Positions 26,052 through 38,900 of a stretch of DNA of 64,000 nt are shown here, one piece after another. The stretch's first letter is position 1; each line of letters opens with the position of its first letter. The stretch covers positions 74,912,300 to 74,976,299 of the forward strand of contig CM049314.1 of NCBI GenBank assembly GCA_026874595.1, in the 5' to 3' direction. The notes under the pieces are model-generated. The model searched no databases. It was not told where the DNA came from and was given only the letters and a program-made list of their open reading frames with translations. This stretch comes from Sipunculus nudus (lineage: Eukaryota; Annelida; Sipuncula; Golfingiida; Sipunculidae). Both the position numbers and the translations under genes were made by a program.

Positions 26052-26861
26052 TTGTATCCCCAGACAAAGTCGGGGGATACTATGTTTTCATACCGGTCCC
26101 CCTGCCGCCGCAGCATATAAATCTTGTTGGCGCGATAACTCAAAAAAATGTTTCATGGATCTTTACCAAACTTGTTATATGTATAGATATGGGTGAGAGG
26201 ACAACACCTATTTAAAATGAGGTCATGACCTTTACTAGGAGAGTGTCCTTGACCTTGAATAGGTCCAATTTTGGGGAAAGTCACAAATTCTTAAATATCT
26301 CAAGAAATCTTGCATGGGTTGATCCCAAAATCAAGTTGATCGAGAATCATAGATAGGGTTGTCATGTTCCATAAACTGGTGGCGCCACCTATTATTCTTT
26401 ACTTGTTTTCATGCCTTTTAATACCCCCAAAATTGCCACTTGACAGTACTGTGAGCATTATATGTCAAAAACTAATGGACAGATTTCTTTTATATTATGC
26501 ATATACATAAATATGGGTTATGGGATGATGTTTATTTAAATTGGGGTCATGACCTTTCCTATGAGAGTGGTCTTGACCTTGAATATTGCCATCATAGTGA
26601 AAATTACACAAAATCATTAATATCTCAATAAGGGATGCATGGATTGGTCCAAAAATCAACTTGATTGAAGATCTTGGATAGTATTGTCATGTACCGGAAA
26701 CAGGTGGTGCCACCTGTTATTCTTTTACTTGTTTTTGTGCCATTTAATGTATATTGAAATTGGGGTCATGATCTTTTCTATGAGAGTGACCTTTTCTATG
26801 AGTGTGGTCTGACATTAATTGTTGCTGAAGATGGGGGCCTGCGGTGCCAAGAAATATCTAG
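26052..26861 (+). mobile_element. Repeat E2, Helentron-like non-autonomous element
   Basis: The 5' hairpin is GTATCCCCAGAC AAA GTCGGGGGATAC, followed by CCGCCGCCGCAG. The interior has the CTGGTGGCGCCACCTATTAT unit at about 26373 and a second, diverged unit. The 3' end is CCTGCGGTGCCAAGAAAT then ATCTAGTT. The 3' copy of the subterminal motif is lost. It aligns by eye with E1 across 10550-11230. Confidence 0.75.
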
Positions 26862-27241
26862 TTCATTTCAGTTTGAATAATGAGAAAAAAAATTAAATTA
26901 TATTTTTTTTTTCTATAAGGGATTATACAGAGGAAATTAATGACAGACAAAGATGCAGTTTACAATATTAATCTAAATTTTCAGGTCTTTTTCTAAGTGT
27001 TTCAGCTTGTTAATTTATATTTATTGAAAAATTAAAAAACAATAGAAAATTTGTCAATTTTAAAAATTTATTCAGACAAGTACTGTTTAAAGATGTCAAT
27101 ATGTTTCACTTATGACATTTAGACTTGTGGCTGTATCAGCTGTCACAAGACTATGTAAATGATCAAATTTTATATTACTGGTTCCTTTATTTCAGTTAAT
27201 AATATTAAACTTGCCCATCTTTAGTTTGCTCCATGTATAAT
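26862..27241. other. No gene seen
   Basis: AT-rich spacer between E2 and A3 with no recognisable element or reading frame. Confidence 0.5.
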
Positions 27242-29727
27242 TTTTAGCTCAGCTGACTATAAGTCAACTGAACTATAGTTGTGGTCCATTGTCTGTCGTC
27301 CATCCGTCTGTCTGTCTGTCCATTAGACTGGCATGTTTTGAAACCGTTAGACCTAGGATTTAAACTTTGGCATACTGTTCGATGTCCCAAAGAGATCTCC
27401 TACCAAACCGAAAATTGGGTCACTGCGACTTCGTTCCTTCGAAAAATTAAGGAAAATCCTCAAATTTCAATAAAAATCTTATTATCATACTTCAGGACTG
27501 CCTTATATCAAAACCACTGATCTGTTTTCCTTAATATTAACCAGAAGTTTTCTCCAACATATTTTCTATATTAATGCCAGAGATTAAGTTTGTTAAGTGT
27601 AATTTCTTGAGCCTTGACATAATGCACTTTGTAAAAAATCAGGAAAAATATTTACTCACTAAACATCAAAATTTTTTAAGCTGGAGATTTTTTTCCCAAG
27701 TATATAACTTTGTTTAATTAAATTTCAATTGTATACCCAAAATTAGATCCAAATTTTGTATATTTTTTTTAAGTTATTAGCATAAAAATAAAATCAGTAC
27801 CTTACATTTTGCCCATCTTTGACCAGGGCACTTTTTTCCTGTGAGTACTGTTGAATTAATTTTCATAGCATGTAAACATAAGTATTTACATTGTTTAAAT
27901 CTGAAATTTGAAAATAAAAGCTTGAAATTTGGCTTGTTATTGAATTTTTTGTGTAGGGTCTATTGTAGTTACTTGGTTTATCCATATGCAGGCCGCCCAC
28001 TCCTGGTCACTGAAAGTCAGCTATGCCAGGGTTCCTGATTTGTTACAGTCACTGGGGGAGATCCCCTGCTGTGACAGGTGCATGTACAGTAATTCTCATA
28101 ATCAGGTATTAATTTTAGATATTTATTGTTTTGCAATTTTAAAAGATATATTTTTGTGGTAAAAAATAAATATATATATTGTATGCATGATGTGACAAGA
28201 TTGAGATTAATGATGATGCAATTTAGAATTATAAATCAACTTTTAGATTCAGATATATATGTTATATTGGAAATATATAGAAATATAAACTAAACATTCA
28301 AAAAATGGATGTGATAAAAAAATGAGGATCTTATACAAACATTTTTTCATTATTTTCTTACCTCAACAGAATAGGAGATCAGGCTTCATTTGCCCTGTAT
28401 GTATATGCAGAAGTGTTGTAAATGCTACCCCTCCCCCCCCCCCCCCCCCCCCCACACACACACTGCTGCCATTGTTTCCTTTGCACCTGTGCACTGGGAC
28501 ATTAGTTTTTATTGCAAATGTGTAAATAGATTTAACTTAAAAAATAATTGATAAGAAAAAAATAAAATTTAATTAAAACATTCTTGCTTCAGGAGAAGGG
28601 AACATAAAGTGATCAGCTGTGTCTGTCCAGCAGCTCTCCATTATCATTAAATATATATTAATTATGAAATTATTCCTGTAAGCACTGTAGAAATAACTAT
28701 CATATGCTGAATGTGGATTGATTAAAGCTATTCAGGTCTGAAACTTGAGAGCAACTTATATATATTCAGTTGTGTAATATTGCAGATGTTAAACAATTTG
28801 ATGTAATAATAAAAAAAAGAAATAATTGAAACTTTATATTTTATCAGCTTTATTTGTCTACCAGTCTGTTTGTCCTTTTTAGCGAACCTGTGAGCTTATG
28901 CGATGGTGTGGCTTCGTCTGGCGTCCGTCGTCTGTCGTCCGGCATCTGTACGTTAACCCATACTATCTTGAAAATGGCAAGAGTTAGCATCACGAAATAT
29001 TTATGCAAAAAAATAGTCATCTAAAAAACTTTTGCTTATTTTTCGGCTAACTGCATTTTCTTAGATTTTATATGGAAAAAGCTAAAAAAGCTTTAAAAAT
29101 CTTCTCCTCTGAAACTGTTCAGCCAAATTGTCCAATATTTCACAAAAATGATCCCTGGAACAATCTCTTTCAAGTTTGTTCGAATGGTTTCCAGATTTTT
29201 GGTTAAGTTACAGGAGGTTGAACTTAGTCATCGGTCCAAAAAAAGCACACTAAAATTAAAATCTCAGAAACAGCTAGAGCTATAATCATCAAAGTTAATA
29301 CCAATGTTTGTCACATATGTCATATCTGAAATTGAGATATTGGTGACGCCACCTACATTGATCTGTTTTTTACAAGCGGAAATGTAATTTTAGACTCTTC
29401 TAGCTTATACACTGATTTATGATGAAACTGTTAAGCTGATTGGTTTAAACTTTACAAGAACTATTCTGTGGTAGGGTTCTGCCAGTTTTATAAGAATAGA
29501 TCGGGTAAATACAGCTTTAAAAAAGCAGTGTAGCCAATTGAAAGGTTTACTGTGTTTGAAAACAGATTTGACTTCATGCTGAGTTTCATGAAAAATTACT
29601 TTGGAAACCTTAAATTAAATCTCTGTTACCCATATTCTCTGAGCTATGGGGCTTAAAGTTGCCTGTGAATGGACATATGGTCAATATGTCAGTCGGCCGA
29701 GTGGCATGACCCATGGGTCACTTGTTT
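27242..29727 (+). mobile_element. Repeat A3, chimeric with a B 5' end inside
   Basis: It begins with TTTTTAGCTCAGCTGACTAT and ends with AGTCGGCCGAGTGGC, palindrome TGACCCATGGGTCA and CTTGTTT (29687-29727). At 28881 a B-family 5' end (AGCGAACCTGTGAGCTTATG) opens inside it, but no B 3' end follows. The product is an A-B-C mosaic. A poly-C run lies near 28430-28453. Confidence 0.65.
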
Positions 29728-32700
29728 AAAACTTCAATCTCTCCTACATTCAAAGCCTGTTAATCAAATGTGAATGTAATCTTTGCCAAGTTCAAACCTG
29801 TTACACAAGTGATAAAGAACTGTTAAACAGTACATAATATCACCCTCCAGTCCTTTAATAGTATGTGGACCTTATGAATTAGTAAACCACTTTATCTGAA
29901 ATACCAGATTAACGTTTCTGCACCAATGCAGGGTCACCTGGAGGAGATTAATCTTTGATAAGATTCATTCCAGGTGCAGGCTTACAATAATAATATTTGG
30001 TATACAAACAGACAGGTGATATCACTATATAGATAATGTATAATTGCACTGTATGTGAACTTAAACCTTATATTTGACAGGAGAATAACCAACAAACTGT
30101 CCCTTCATTTGATTGGCCAGTTTAAGGGTCGGAGTTCACCTTACCCCTCAGGGCAATGGAGAGGATGGGGTGGCGTGATGGGTTATACTTTAATAAGAGA
30201 GAACAAGAAGCCAGGGTTTGATATGTGAGAAATTCCTTTCAAATCTGCACCTATAAGGCCAAAAAATAGCACTTTTTTCAGAAATCAGCGCTGGACGGTG
30301 GTATTTTGTTTTTGACCTTTTTTTATGTTTCGATAAAAATGTCATATGATCAGGGAAAAGTATGAAAATAACAATTTGATTGCAAATCAGGTGAAAGCAC
30401 CACATAAATTGTATTATTTATCTTCTTGAAAGATAAAATTCAAAATAAAAATTTTTGATGCTGGGGGTTAAAATTGACGCGGACTGTGTCTGAGAACCAT
30501 ACCTTTTATTTTTTTTGGCCTAAGACAATTTCTATGAATTGACATCTTTATGTGTTGGCTACTTCCGAAGAATAAAAATGCTTTCCTAAGTTACCAAATT
30601 CATCTTTATGGCTGTTTGCCACAAACACCAGAAATATGTGTGAGTTCATGGGAGTGTGAGTTGAAGAACATCAAAAGAACTAAACTAAGTAACAGAACTT
30701 TACAGGCTGCCTAGACACTTCCAAAGTCAAAGTGTGCACTATTGTGACTCTATCGCACTGTTTTTGTGGATTGTGAATGAATGTTATCTCCACAGTGCAA
30801 GGTCCAGTATGTCCCTACATCCTATGAAAGATAAAATTGACCTCATTCTTTGAGGGTCGCACATGGCTGAGAGGTAAATGACATAATCAGGTCATTGAAC
30901 TATGCCTTATATATAATGAGCGTCAGGTGAATTGGCAAGTTTGTTTCTCACCTATCAGTGTATGATCAATTGGTTAAGAGTGTTAATTCTTTGTCTTATT
31001 TTGTAATACTCATCTCCAACTGATTCAGTGCAAGGTAAGACTGAGATTAATAAGAATTTAATTACCACCCATATTAAATATTTCGTGTCTTTGAGATCAA
31101 GAATGGTTGTAGCATATTTTTGTCCCCCGCTTCCTTGGAAGGAACAAAGACATTGATTTGGGTTTGTTCATCTGTCCCTCTGTCTGTCTGTATGTGCGTT
31201 GATCTGTCAGGTTTTCATTTCTGTGCGATACCTTTCCTAAATTTTATCCAGTTTCTGTTAGATTTGGAATGGACGTTAGATTAGTAATTAATTACCTGTG
31301 TGTTAGGTAACTGTCTTGATGGGACAATAGCTTCGTTGTATAGTGCATTTGCTTTATATAATCAATCTTACTTACAACATAAAACAATCAAAAATATTTC
31401 CTACCGAGAAAATGTAGATTTGTACGATAAATTTTGAAAATTTTGTGTGATAATTTTAATCATTTCTAAAAGAATTAGAGTTAAAAATTAAACAAAAATT
31501 TTTTTTTCTTTCTATCACAAGATATTAGATAGCAGTTTCAGAAAGGTGGAAAGGTGGCCATAATTGGGGGTGATCGCACAGTGTTCCACTTTAAATTTTT
31601 TTTTTATAAGTTCTTGTTGAAGACAATTAACATTAATGTAAAGTCTTGGTTAAGTGGCGGCAACTTGACCATAACACACATGTATTCATTGCCTGACTTC
31701 ATTTTCAATTAATGAACTGAAGTAAATAAAAAAAATATTTTTGGTCAAGGATTCCATGAAGTAACATGCACTTTGCTGATTACAATAGGTAAATATGAGA
31801 GGTCACTGTCATTGTTGGACGTTTATCCTGATGGTCAGATTATCAGCACAAATGGGAAAAGTTGAATTTACAATAAATATACTGTATGTAATTAGTGGCT
31901 TGTATAGGACATGCAGAAAATTATTTTTATTTCACAGCCATGAGGTACTGTCACAAGGTCATGTGATAAAAATAGTTTTCTGTGTGTCATATATGAGACA
32001 CTGTATGTGGTAACCAGAAGACGCATAATTAATTTTTTTTATTACAGGCGAAAAAACACATTTCATTGAAACAGGCTCAGTCAGATGTGATGTCTGTTAG
32101 TCTACTGGTGCCGCTAGTTGGTCATGAAGTCTGTCAGAAAAGCCCAGTCGGAATTAAAATCGTTAAAGGGACATATTCAGGGGCAATATCATGTGTATTG
32201 TTTCACAATATTAGTTCAGTTTTGTTTGATACCAATGTTTTCCAGTAATAACACCCAAGCACACAGTCTCAGTACCTCGCATACAGCTGTTTAAGACCTT
32301 GTTATGGCTCTGCGTGTTGGTAAACACAGTCCACGTTAGTCTGTTAACCATAACAAGGCCACGTGGCCAGATGTCTGATTGTGAGCCAAAACACTCAATG
32401 TTTCAGCCAGCGGGAACATGTATTACATTTTTTTTACCAAGTCAGTCAGGGCATTATCTGATTGACATGTGTTGTGGCCGTGCAATACCCCCACTGTGTT
32501 TATGTTGACGGGTGTGAACACGCACGGTCCACCGTTTTTAACTCTCGTTTACAAGAGTAAGCAAACGGTTTCAGGGCAATATTTTGGCAGGTACAAATTT
32601 ATTTTAAAGGGAAGAAGCTATTTTTCCTGTCAATTCAACATGTTTTATAGCTGATTGGGCACCTTTAAATATATATGCTTTGATATTTGAAATTCCTTAT

Positions 32701-32920
32701 CATTATCTTTACCAAGGAGGCTTTTGTCTGTGTCTGTTTGTTAGATAATTGTTTGTTCAACAGGATCATGCATAAACTAATAAAATAAATCTGTGTGGAG
32801 GGGTGCAACATTAGACAGAGCACTGCAGGGAGGTCCATGGTAGGTTTCCCCACCACAAGGACCAGATCAAACCTTTGACGACATTTTACCTTATTGGGTA
32901 TTCTTTAGTCACATCCACGT
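29728..32920. other. No gene confirmed; possible 5' region of the downstream gene
   Basis: No splice-flanked conserved frame was found. A short inverted repeat (CCTTGTTATGG at about 32298 and CCATAACAAGG at about 32347) may mark a MITE. An untranslated first exon of the methyltransferase gene could lie here or in 35441-35852 and cannot be seen from sequence. Confidence 0.3.
31885..31975 (+). repeat. Single-copy relative of the 1-302 satellite edge
   Basis: GTATAGGACATGCAGAAAAT followed by TATTTTTATTTCAC matches, with few differences, the reverse complement of about 296-335 (GTATAGGACATGCACAAAAT...). The downstream part (CATGAGGTACTG, CAAGGTCATG) corresponds to one unamplified satellite-like period. 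Confidence 0.6.
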
Positions 32921-33070
32921 ATCACATAGCAGCCCCTATAGTTTCACACTTTTCTTACTGACTATTTTCAGTAGAACTATCACCGTCCAGTTTATGTGCT
33001 TTTGTTCACGGGTTGCTGATTTTCTCAGATAGAAATTCTTTAGTCCAGATGTAATTTACTTTACTGACGT
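32921..33070. repeat. Split repeat, blocks B then A in contact
   Basis: Block B (about 32924-32975, CATAGCAGCCCCTATAGTTT...CAGTAGA) is followed at once by block A (ACTATCACCGTCCAGTTTAT, to about 33063). In the right-hand copy the order is A (34676) and then B (35437), about 620 bp apart. Confidence 0.75.
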
Positions 33071-33439
33071 AGTCAAATGAACGAAACTAAAATAACAAAG
33101 TGTGAGAACATGCCGTTGCCCCTTTCGTTTGTTCAGTGATGTATACATTTGGCTCATGAGATGAAGTGCATCATTGACATGATTTTAATTTTGTGGAATG
33201 ATGGACCTGCCAGAGATTTGCCTTTATCTAATAATTTAGTCCTAATTGTTGAATTCTTAATTTTGATTAAAAATGACATATGAATATAGACAAAAGACAA
33301 ATTCAAGGCAGTGATAGAGACAGGCATGAAATCTGATTAATAATAATCCAGTATACACATTCACTTATTAATATGAAAGAATGATGTACCAAAATAAAAT
33401 TGCGTTCTGTTCATTCAACTTTTTTTTCACCAACTACAT

Positions 33440-34680
33440 CTTCATCAATCATGATATAAACAAAATGTGCATTCATCTGTTTCCTTTTTACACTGATGAC
33501 AGGATTTGTCATCAATAAATGCACCGCAGTTTCCACAATGTTGTGTTCTGTTGTTACACATTTTACACCGTTTGTTCTGACTGGTTAGATACTTTGACCT
33601 ATTCCCTTTCTTTGTAGAAACACTGTTCACTTCTTGGGTTAGTTTATGATTAAGTTTTCTGATGGTTTTAATGTGATGTTTAAGTTTACTTGTAAGATCA
33701 CTTATGAGTTTATTTTGAAGTTCTCCATTCCCTCGTAATTTGCTGTTAAAAGCTTTTAATTCTTTCAATTCACTGACCGTTATTTTGCTTTCATTTTTAA
33801 TTCTATCAATTTCTGTTTCTAAAGTATGAATTGATTTGATTTCAATTCTTCTACTAGTTTCTGTTTTTCTCTATCGGCTAAGTATTTTTCTTCTTCAGCC
33901 TTACTAACCTGGTCTGAGACATTAACTGGATTTTGTCACTTAGTTTGTTAATTTCACTGCTTTTCTCTTTAATTCTTAATAAAAATTGAGAATTTATGTC
34001 TTTTAAGATTTTTACAGTGTTTTGTACACTCTTTACTTCCATAGCTAATTCTTGTTTTTCAGATTCTAAATTTGAAACCTGCTTTTGTTGTGTCTCTCCT
34101 AATTCAGGGGTACACTGAGAGGATTTATCAATGTGTTGACTTTTGTCTACCTGCTCATCCTTGAAAGATAGAGTGTTAACAGAAACTGTTTTAACATTGC
34201 TCTTTTTACCTTTTTTCTGTAGCTTAATACGCAAAGCCTATTTTTCAATATTTACAACATTTTTAAAATTCAAAGTGTGACACAGTTCTTTGTCAGAAAT
34301 GCCCATGAACGGTAGATCACTGGTACCTGTTGGAGGATTTCTTTCAGGATGAATGAATCCAGTTTCACATTTTATGGTGTCCTGATGGTCTCTGGAACTC
34401 TGTGTAAAACAGCAGCGTGCATAATATTCAACTGATGGCACTTGTGACACCTTTTTCCTTGTGCTGGACAGTGACATGTGTGGGCTCTGCTGTATGTTAA
34501 TCCACATTTATAGCAGAGTCCTCTTTTTCTTGAACCAGATCATGCACAGAACTGGCATCTTTAGCTGGGGAAATTATTCCAAATTTGATCTGGGGGAATT
34601 AGTCGAATTAATGTTCACTTGGCGTTGTAAGAGATGTACCGAATAGTAGTTGGATCGCAAGCCGGATTCTCCCCAACTAT
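33440..34680 (-). pseudogene. Retroelement-like ORFs: zinc knuckles, coiled coil, Cys-rich tail
   Basis: On the - strand, from about 34540 down, there is CYKCGLTYSRAHTC and then a CX2CX4HX4C knuckle split by a frameshift near 34425, as in Ty3/gypsy Gag. The next frame (34507-34238) is of unknown type. It is followed by a Lys/Glu-rich coiled-coil frame (34234-33878) and, after another frame change, a second coiled coil ending in a Cys-rich tail (33768-33445) with CKMC, CGNC, CHQC and CTFC pairs. The segment lies between the split repeats at 32921 and 34676 and is probably one broken gene. No RT or integrase was seen. I do not recognise the coiled-coil/Cys-rich part. It could be an accessory ORF or a captured host gene. 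Confidence 0.55.
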
Positions 34681-35437
34681 CACCGTCCAGTTTATGTGCT
34701 TTTGTTCACAGGTTGCTGATTTTCTCAGATAGAAATTCTTTAATCCAGATGTAATATACTTTCAAGTTTATTCAATCAAATTTAACAATAACAAATGTCC
34801 AATATATATATTCTGCTAGTTTTCCCAATTTTCCACTTAACTGATTCTGTTCTCTCTGTCTCTGTCTCTCTCTCTCCCTCTATTACGGTAACTCCTGTTC
34901 TTATTCCCGTCTCTTCTCTCTTTCCTAGTTCTCTAACTCTTCGACTCCCCTCTCTTTAGCTCTGACCTTCACTGTCTGGTTCAGTAACCAGTATCTCTAT
35001 TTATACATTTGCCCAAAATAATAATTGCAATTAAGGAATTTCTTACAGCATTAATACAAGACATATTGTGTAATACATTCAACACCTTTCTTGCCCTCCT
35101 GTGAACACCTAAATCTAAACTGTTAATTAATTAGTTTTATCTGTGCCTGTCACTTTAAGAGTAAACCCAGTCAAATGTATGAACATGCTTATTAATGAAT
35201 TCTCTGTGAACACTTATCAAAGGCTGGCAGTTAAATAATAAACTGAATTGTAATTAGAAAGTTATCCTGCACAGAAGTCTGCTAAATAACTGTTTCATTC
35301 CATAAGACTGATCACCTTATAATATCTAATGACAATTGGTAAAATATAATGATTTGAATTATTATAAAATGATCACACTGGTGATACATAGCAGCCCCTA
35401 TAGTTTCACACTTTTCTCCCTGACTATTTTCAGTAGA
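34676..35437 (-). repeat. LTR-like segment with internal TATA box
   Basis: Bounded by block A (34676-34765) and block B (about 35388-35437), both repeated at 32921-33070. On the - strand it has a TATAAATAG box near 35000 and a GA-rich tract (plus-strand CTCTCTGTCTCTCTC, 34850-34900). The ORF segment follows downstream, as expected for a 5' LTR of a - strand element. TGGGGAGAATCCGGC next to it could be a primer site, but I cannot match it to a tRNA. Confidence 0.5.
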
Positions 35438-35440
35438 CGG

Positions 35441-35852
35441 TGCACAAAATATTTGTTTCTAGACAAAATATTTGTACAAGGTGCACTTGTAATAATAAAA
35501 TAACTCTTAAACTGTGATTGTTTGTACTTCCATGAAATCGACTAAACATCCCATCAAAATCTGATAGAAAAAAAGAATACTAGGTCTTACAGAAGGTACA
35601 GACGTGCCTTCACTAAAACATATCCCTACACCCTAGATGTATCAACAGTCAGCAAATTAAGATAACTTTTACAACCATAATGGAAGACAACTTGTATTCT
35701 CTACTTTCAAAACTGATTTGTGACAAGGTAGAAGGGGTGGTTTGAATGGATGCCATAAAGTAGATGCAGACTCTGTAATTAACAAACTGATTGGATAAAT
35801 AATGTGCTTAACAGTCAAGTATTGAAAATTTAATTTTATTTTTTACCTTCAG
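35441..35852 (+). other. Sequence before the start codon, ending in a splice acceptor
   Basis: It ends with a pyrimidine-rich tract and CCTTCAG directly before ATG, so the start codon probably opens the second exon and an untranslated first exon lies upstream. A direct repeat ACAAAATATTTGT occurs at about 35444 and 35463. No TATA box was recognised. Confidence 0.45.
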
Positions 35853-35930
35853 ATGGCGCTATCTGGCTACAAGGTGTTGGATGGAGGACTAACCACTCTG
35901 ATGGTGGAACAGGGTTATCCAGAGATTGAT
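35853..35930 (+). CDS. Methyltransferase coding exon 1
   Basis: Encodes residues 1-26, including VLDGGLTTLM, the strand-1 loop of the barrel. Acceptor CCTTCAG before it and donor GTGGGT after it. It ends in phase 0. The -3 base of the ATG is C, part of the acceptor CAG. Confidence 0.88.
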
Positions 35931-38900
35931 GTGGGTGATATTTTGTATTAATATTGATTTATATTACCATACAGATGTGAACCTATGTCCATAAATTCAT
36001 TTGTACATTATTTGTATAATACCAGTATATGAATTGTATAATTAAACCAGCAGCATCATTCAAAAATCCAACAGTTGTACAGGCCTTTTTCCTAATGCCT
36101 GGAGATATTGGCCTAATTTTTGGTGTTGATGGAGGTCAATGAAAATCTCCTTAGAAACCTGAAATTAGGTCAGTGTGACCCATCGCCTTTGTGTTATGGG
36201 GCTTGTAAGGACCCCAAGAATGATTCAAAATTTGATACAAAACCTCCATTATCTTGATAATTAGGTTCCCGCTTGACAAGCGGTGCCCTATAGTGATCAC
36301 CTTGTCAGTCCGTGCTTCTGTCCTTCAGTTCTTCCCTCAGTGACACTTTCTTTTGCTTGCGATAACTCAACAACAACATACTTCAGCTTTCCCAAATTCA
36401 TAGGGATGATTGGTTCATATTAGGTCACCAGAACTGTTGAATTACAGACCTGTCGGAATTCCAATATGGCCGTCACAGCCCAATGAGTGATTATCTTTTG
36501 CGCGCAATACTCAAAATCATCATACTTCAGCTTTCCCAAATTCACATGATTAATACATACAAGAGTTCCAGACCTATTGAATTCCAATATGGTCTCTACA
36601 GCCCAATTGCTAATTTTCTTTTGCACATGATAACTCAACAACAACATCCTTCAGATTATCAAAATTCACAGGGATGATTAGTACATATGGGGGCCTCAGA
36701 CCTATTGAATTAAAGACCTGTCAGAATTCCAATATGGCTGCTACAGCCCAATTACTGATTTTTTTTTTGCGTGTGATAACTCAACAACAACATACTTCAA
36801 CTTTCCCAAATTCACAGCGATGATTGGAACATACAGAGGCTCCAGTTCATCAAATAACAGACCTGTTGGATTTCCAAAATGGCCACCACAGCCCAATCGC
36901 TGAATTTCGTTCGCACGCAATAACTCAACAATATCTTACTTCAGCTTTCCCAAATTCACAGGGTTGATTGGTACTTATTAGGGCTCCAAACCTCTTGAAT
37001 GACAGACCTGTCAGGATTCCAATATGGCTGCCACAGCCCAATCGCTGATTTTCTTTCATGCGCAATAACTCAGCGACATATTTCAGCTTTTCCAGATTAA
37101 CAGGGAAGAGAATATGAGGATACTATCCCAATCGTATTACAGGTCTGTCCAAATTCCAGTATGGCTGCCAGAGCACAATGGGTGATTTGAATTTTGCATG
37201 CAGTATCTCAACAAGAAAATGCTTGATTTTTATCATTTTCTCTGGGATCATTGGTGCCTATGCAGACTCAATGCCTATCAAATGACAGACCTGTTGTAAT
37301 TCCAGTATGGCTGCCATTGCACAATTATGGATATTCTTTTAAGCACAACATCTCCACAAGAACATGCTTGATCTGTCTTATTAACACAGAGAATATTGGT
37401 AGCTAAAAGGGCTCCATCTTTATGGAATAGTGGACCTATTAGAATTTCAATATGGACACCAGAGCACAGTCATTGATTTTATTTTACACCCAATATCTCA
37501 ATGAGAATATGCTTGATCTTTCTCGAATTCACAGGGATCATTGATGCCTATGAGGGCTTCTGACCTATTGAAATACAGACTTGCTTAAAATCAAATATGG
37601 CCCACAGATTACAATCAGTGATTTTCTATTGCACACTTTATTTCAGACATGTCTTCTTCAATATTATTTGAACCAGTAGGATTTTTTTCCTCATGCATCT
37701 TGATAAAAACCTGTTCCTGTTTGCTATATTTTTGAACTTTCACATTTTTTTTTCATCCATTTGTAATCTAGTCCAGCACTACCAGGAATGCGGGGCCCTC
37801 TGAGAACCATTGTCCGACCACATCTAGTTAATGCTTGGATTGCCATGAACTGTGCCTTGAATGTTGACCCTGACTAGTTTTGTCAGTTCCTGAAAACTTG
37901 TTGAGCCACCTTTTTTGTTTATGATTATTTTTAAAGACCATCAAGTGACAGCAATTATGTCAGTTTCTCATCTGTTGTTTCATCCAGTGTCCTGAAACCT
38001 GATATGTTTATTGATTAAGATCAGTTTCTTCAGTTCCTGAAGACTGGTGGCGCCACCTGTATTTTTTCTATTTTGATGCAACTTTTCGTTTATTTTGGGA
38101 CCACTACCAAATTATATTGGTACTATCAGATTTGTAACTGTGGTTTCAAATGTCATTGTTTTGTTTATCAGGGCCTGCATGAATAAGCAAATGTTCTATA
38201 TTAATCACTCTGTCCATCCGTCTGTTTGTCTTTCTGTATGTCCATCAAATTTGTTTCCTGATAACTCGAGGTTGGATTTACATATTTGTTGCAAACATAA
38301 CTTATATATGACCCACCAATAATTTAAGAACCCTTTCGATTCAAGGGTCATAGGTCAAGGTCACAGGACCCACTTCTTTTAATAGATTGTGGATGCATTT
38401 TAAGCCAAACTTTCATCATCAACCTTCCATCTTCCACATGGCACACCTGCCAATAGGGGAAGGTTCTTTCAAAATTGTGGGTCACTAGGTCAAAGGTCAA
38501 GGTCAAAGGGCCCATCCATTGCTAACACAAATTTGGGTAGACAGGTTGGCTTCAAACTGATCACAGGACCCATATTTAGAAAAATCTCATAATCTTTTCC
38601 TTTTAGACAAATTCAGCTGAACGTCGAGACCAATGGGTTTCTAGTTGATATGTAGATTGATGATGAACAGTTACAGATCGGGTTGGCATTTTGTCTTGGT
38701 TGATGCTTTCAATGCTCTGACAGCTCCTGAACAGAAAATAAAATGATAAATGCACTTGTACACATTTTTAGCGAACCTGTGAGCTAATGCGATGTCTCAT
38801 ATCCAGTGTTGTGGGGTTTAGCTAATTTTTTTTTTTTTGCTATCTGCATTTACTTAGATTTTATAGGAAAGAAGCTGAAAAACCTTAAAAAGTCCTCTTC

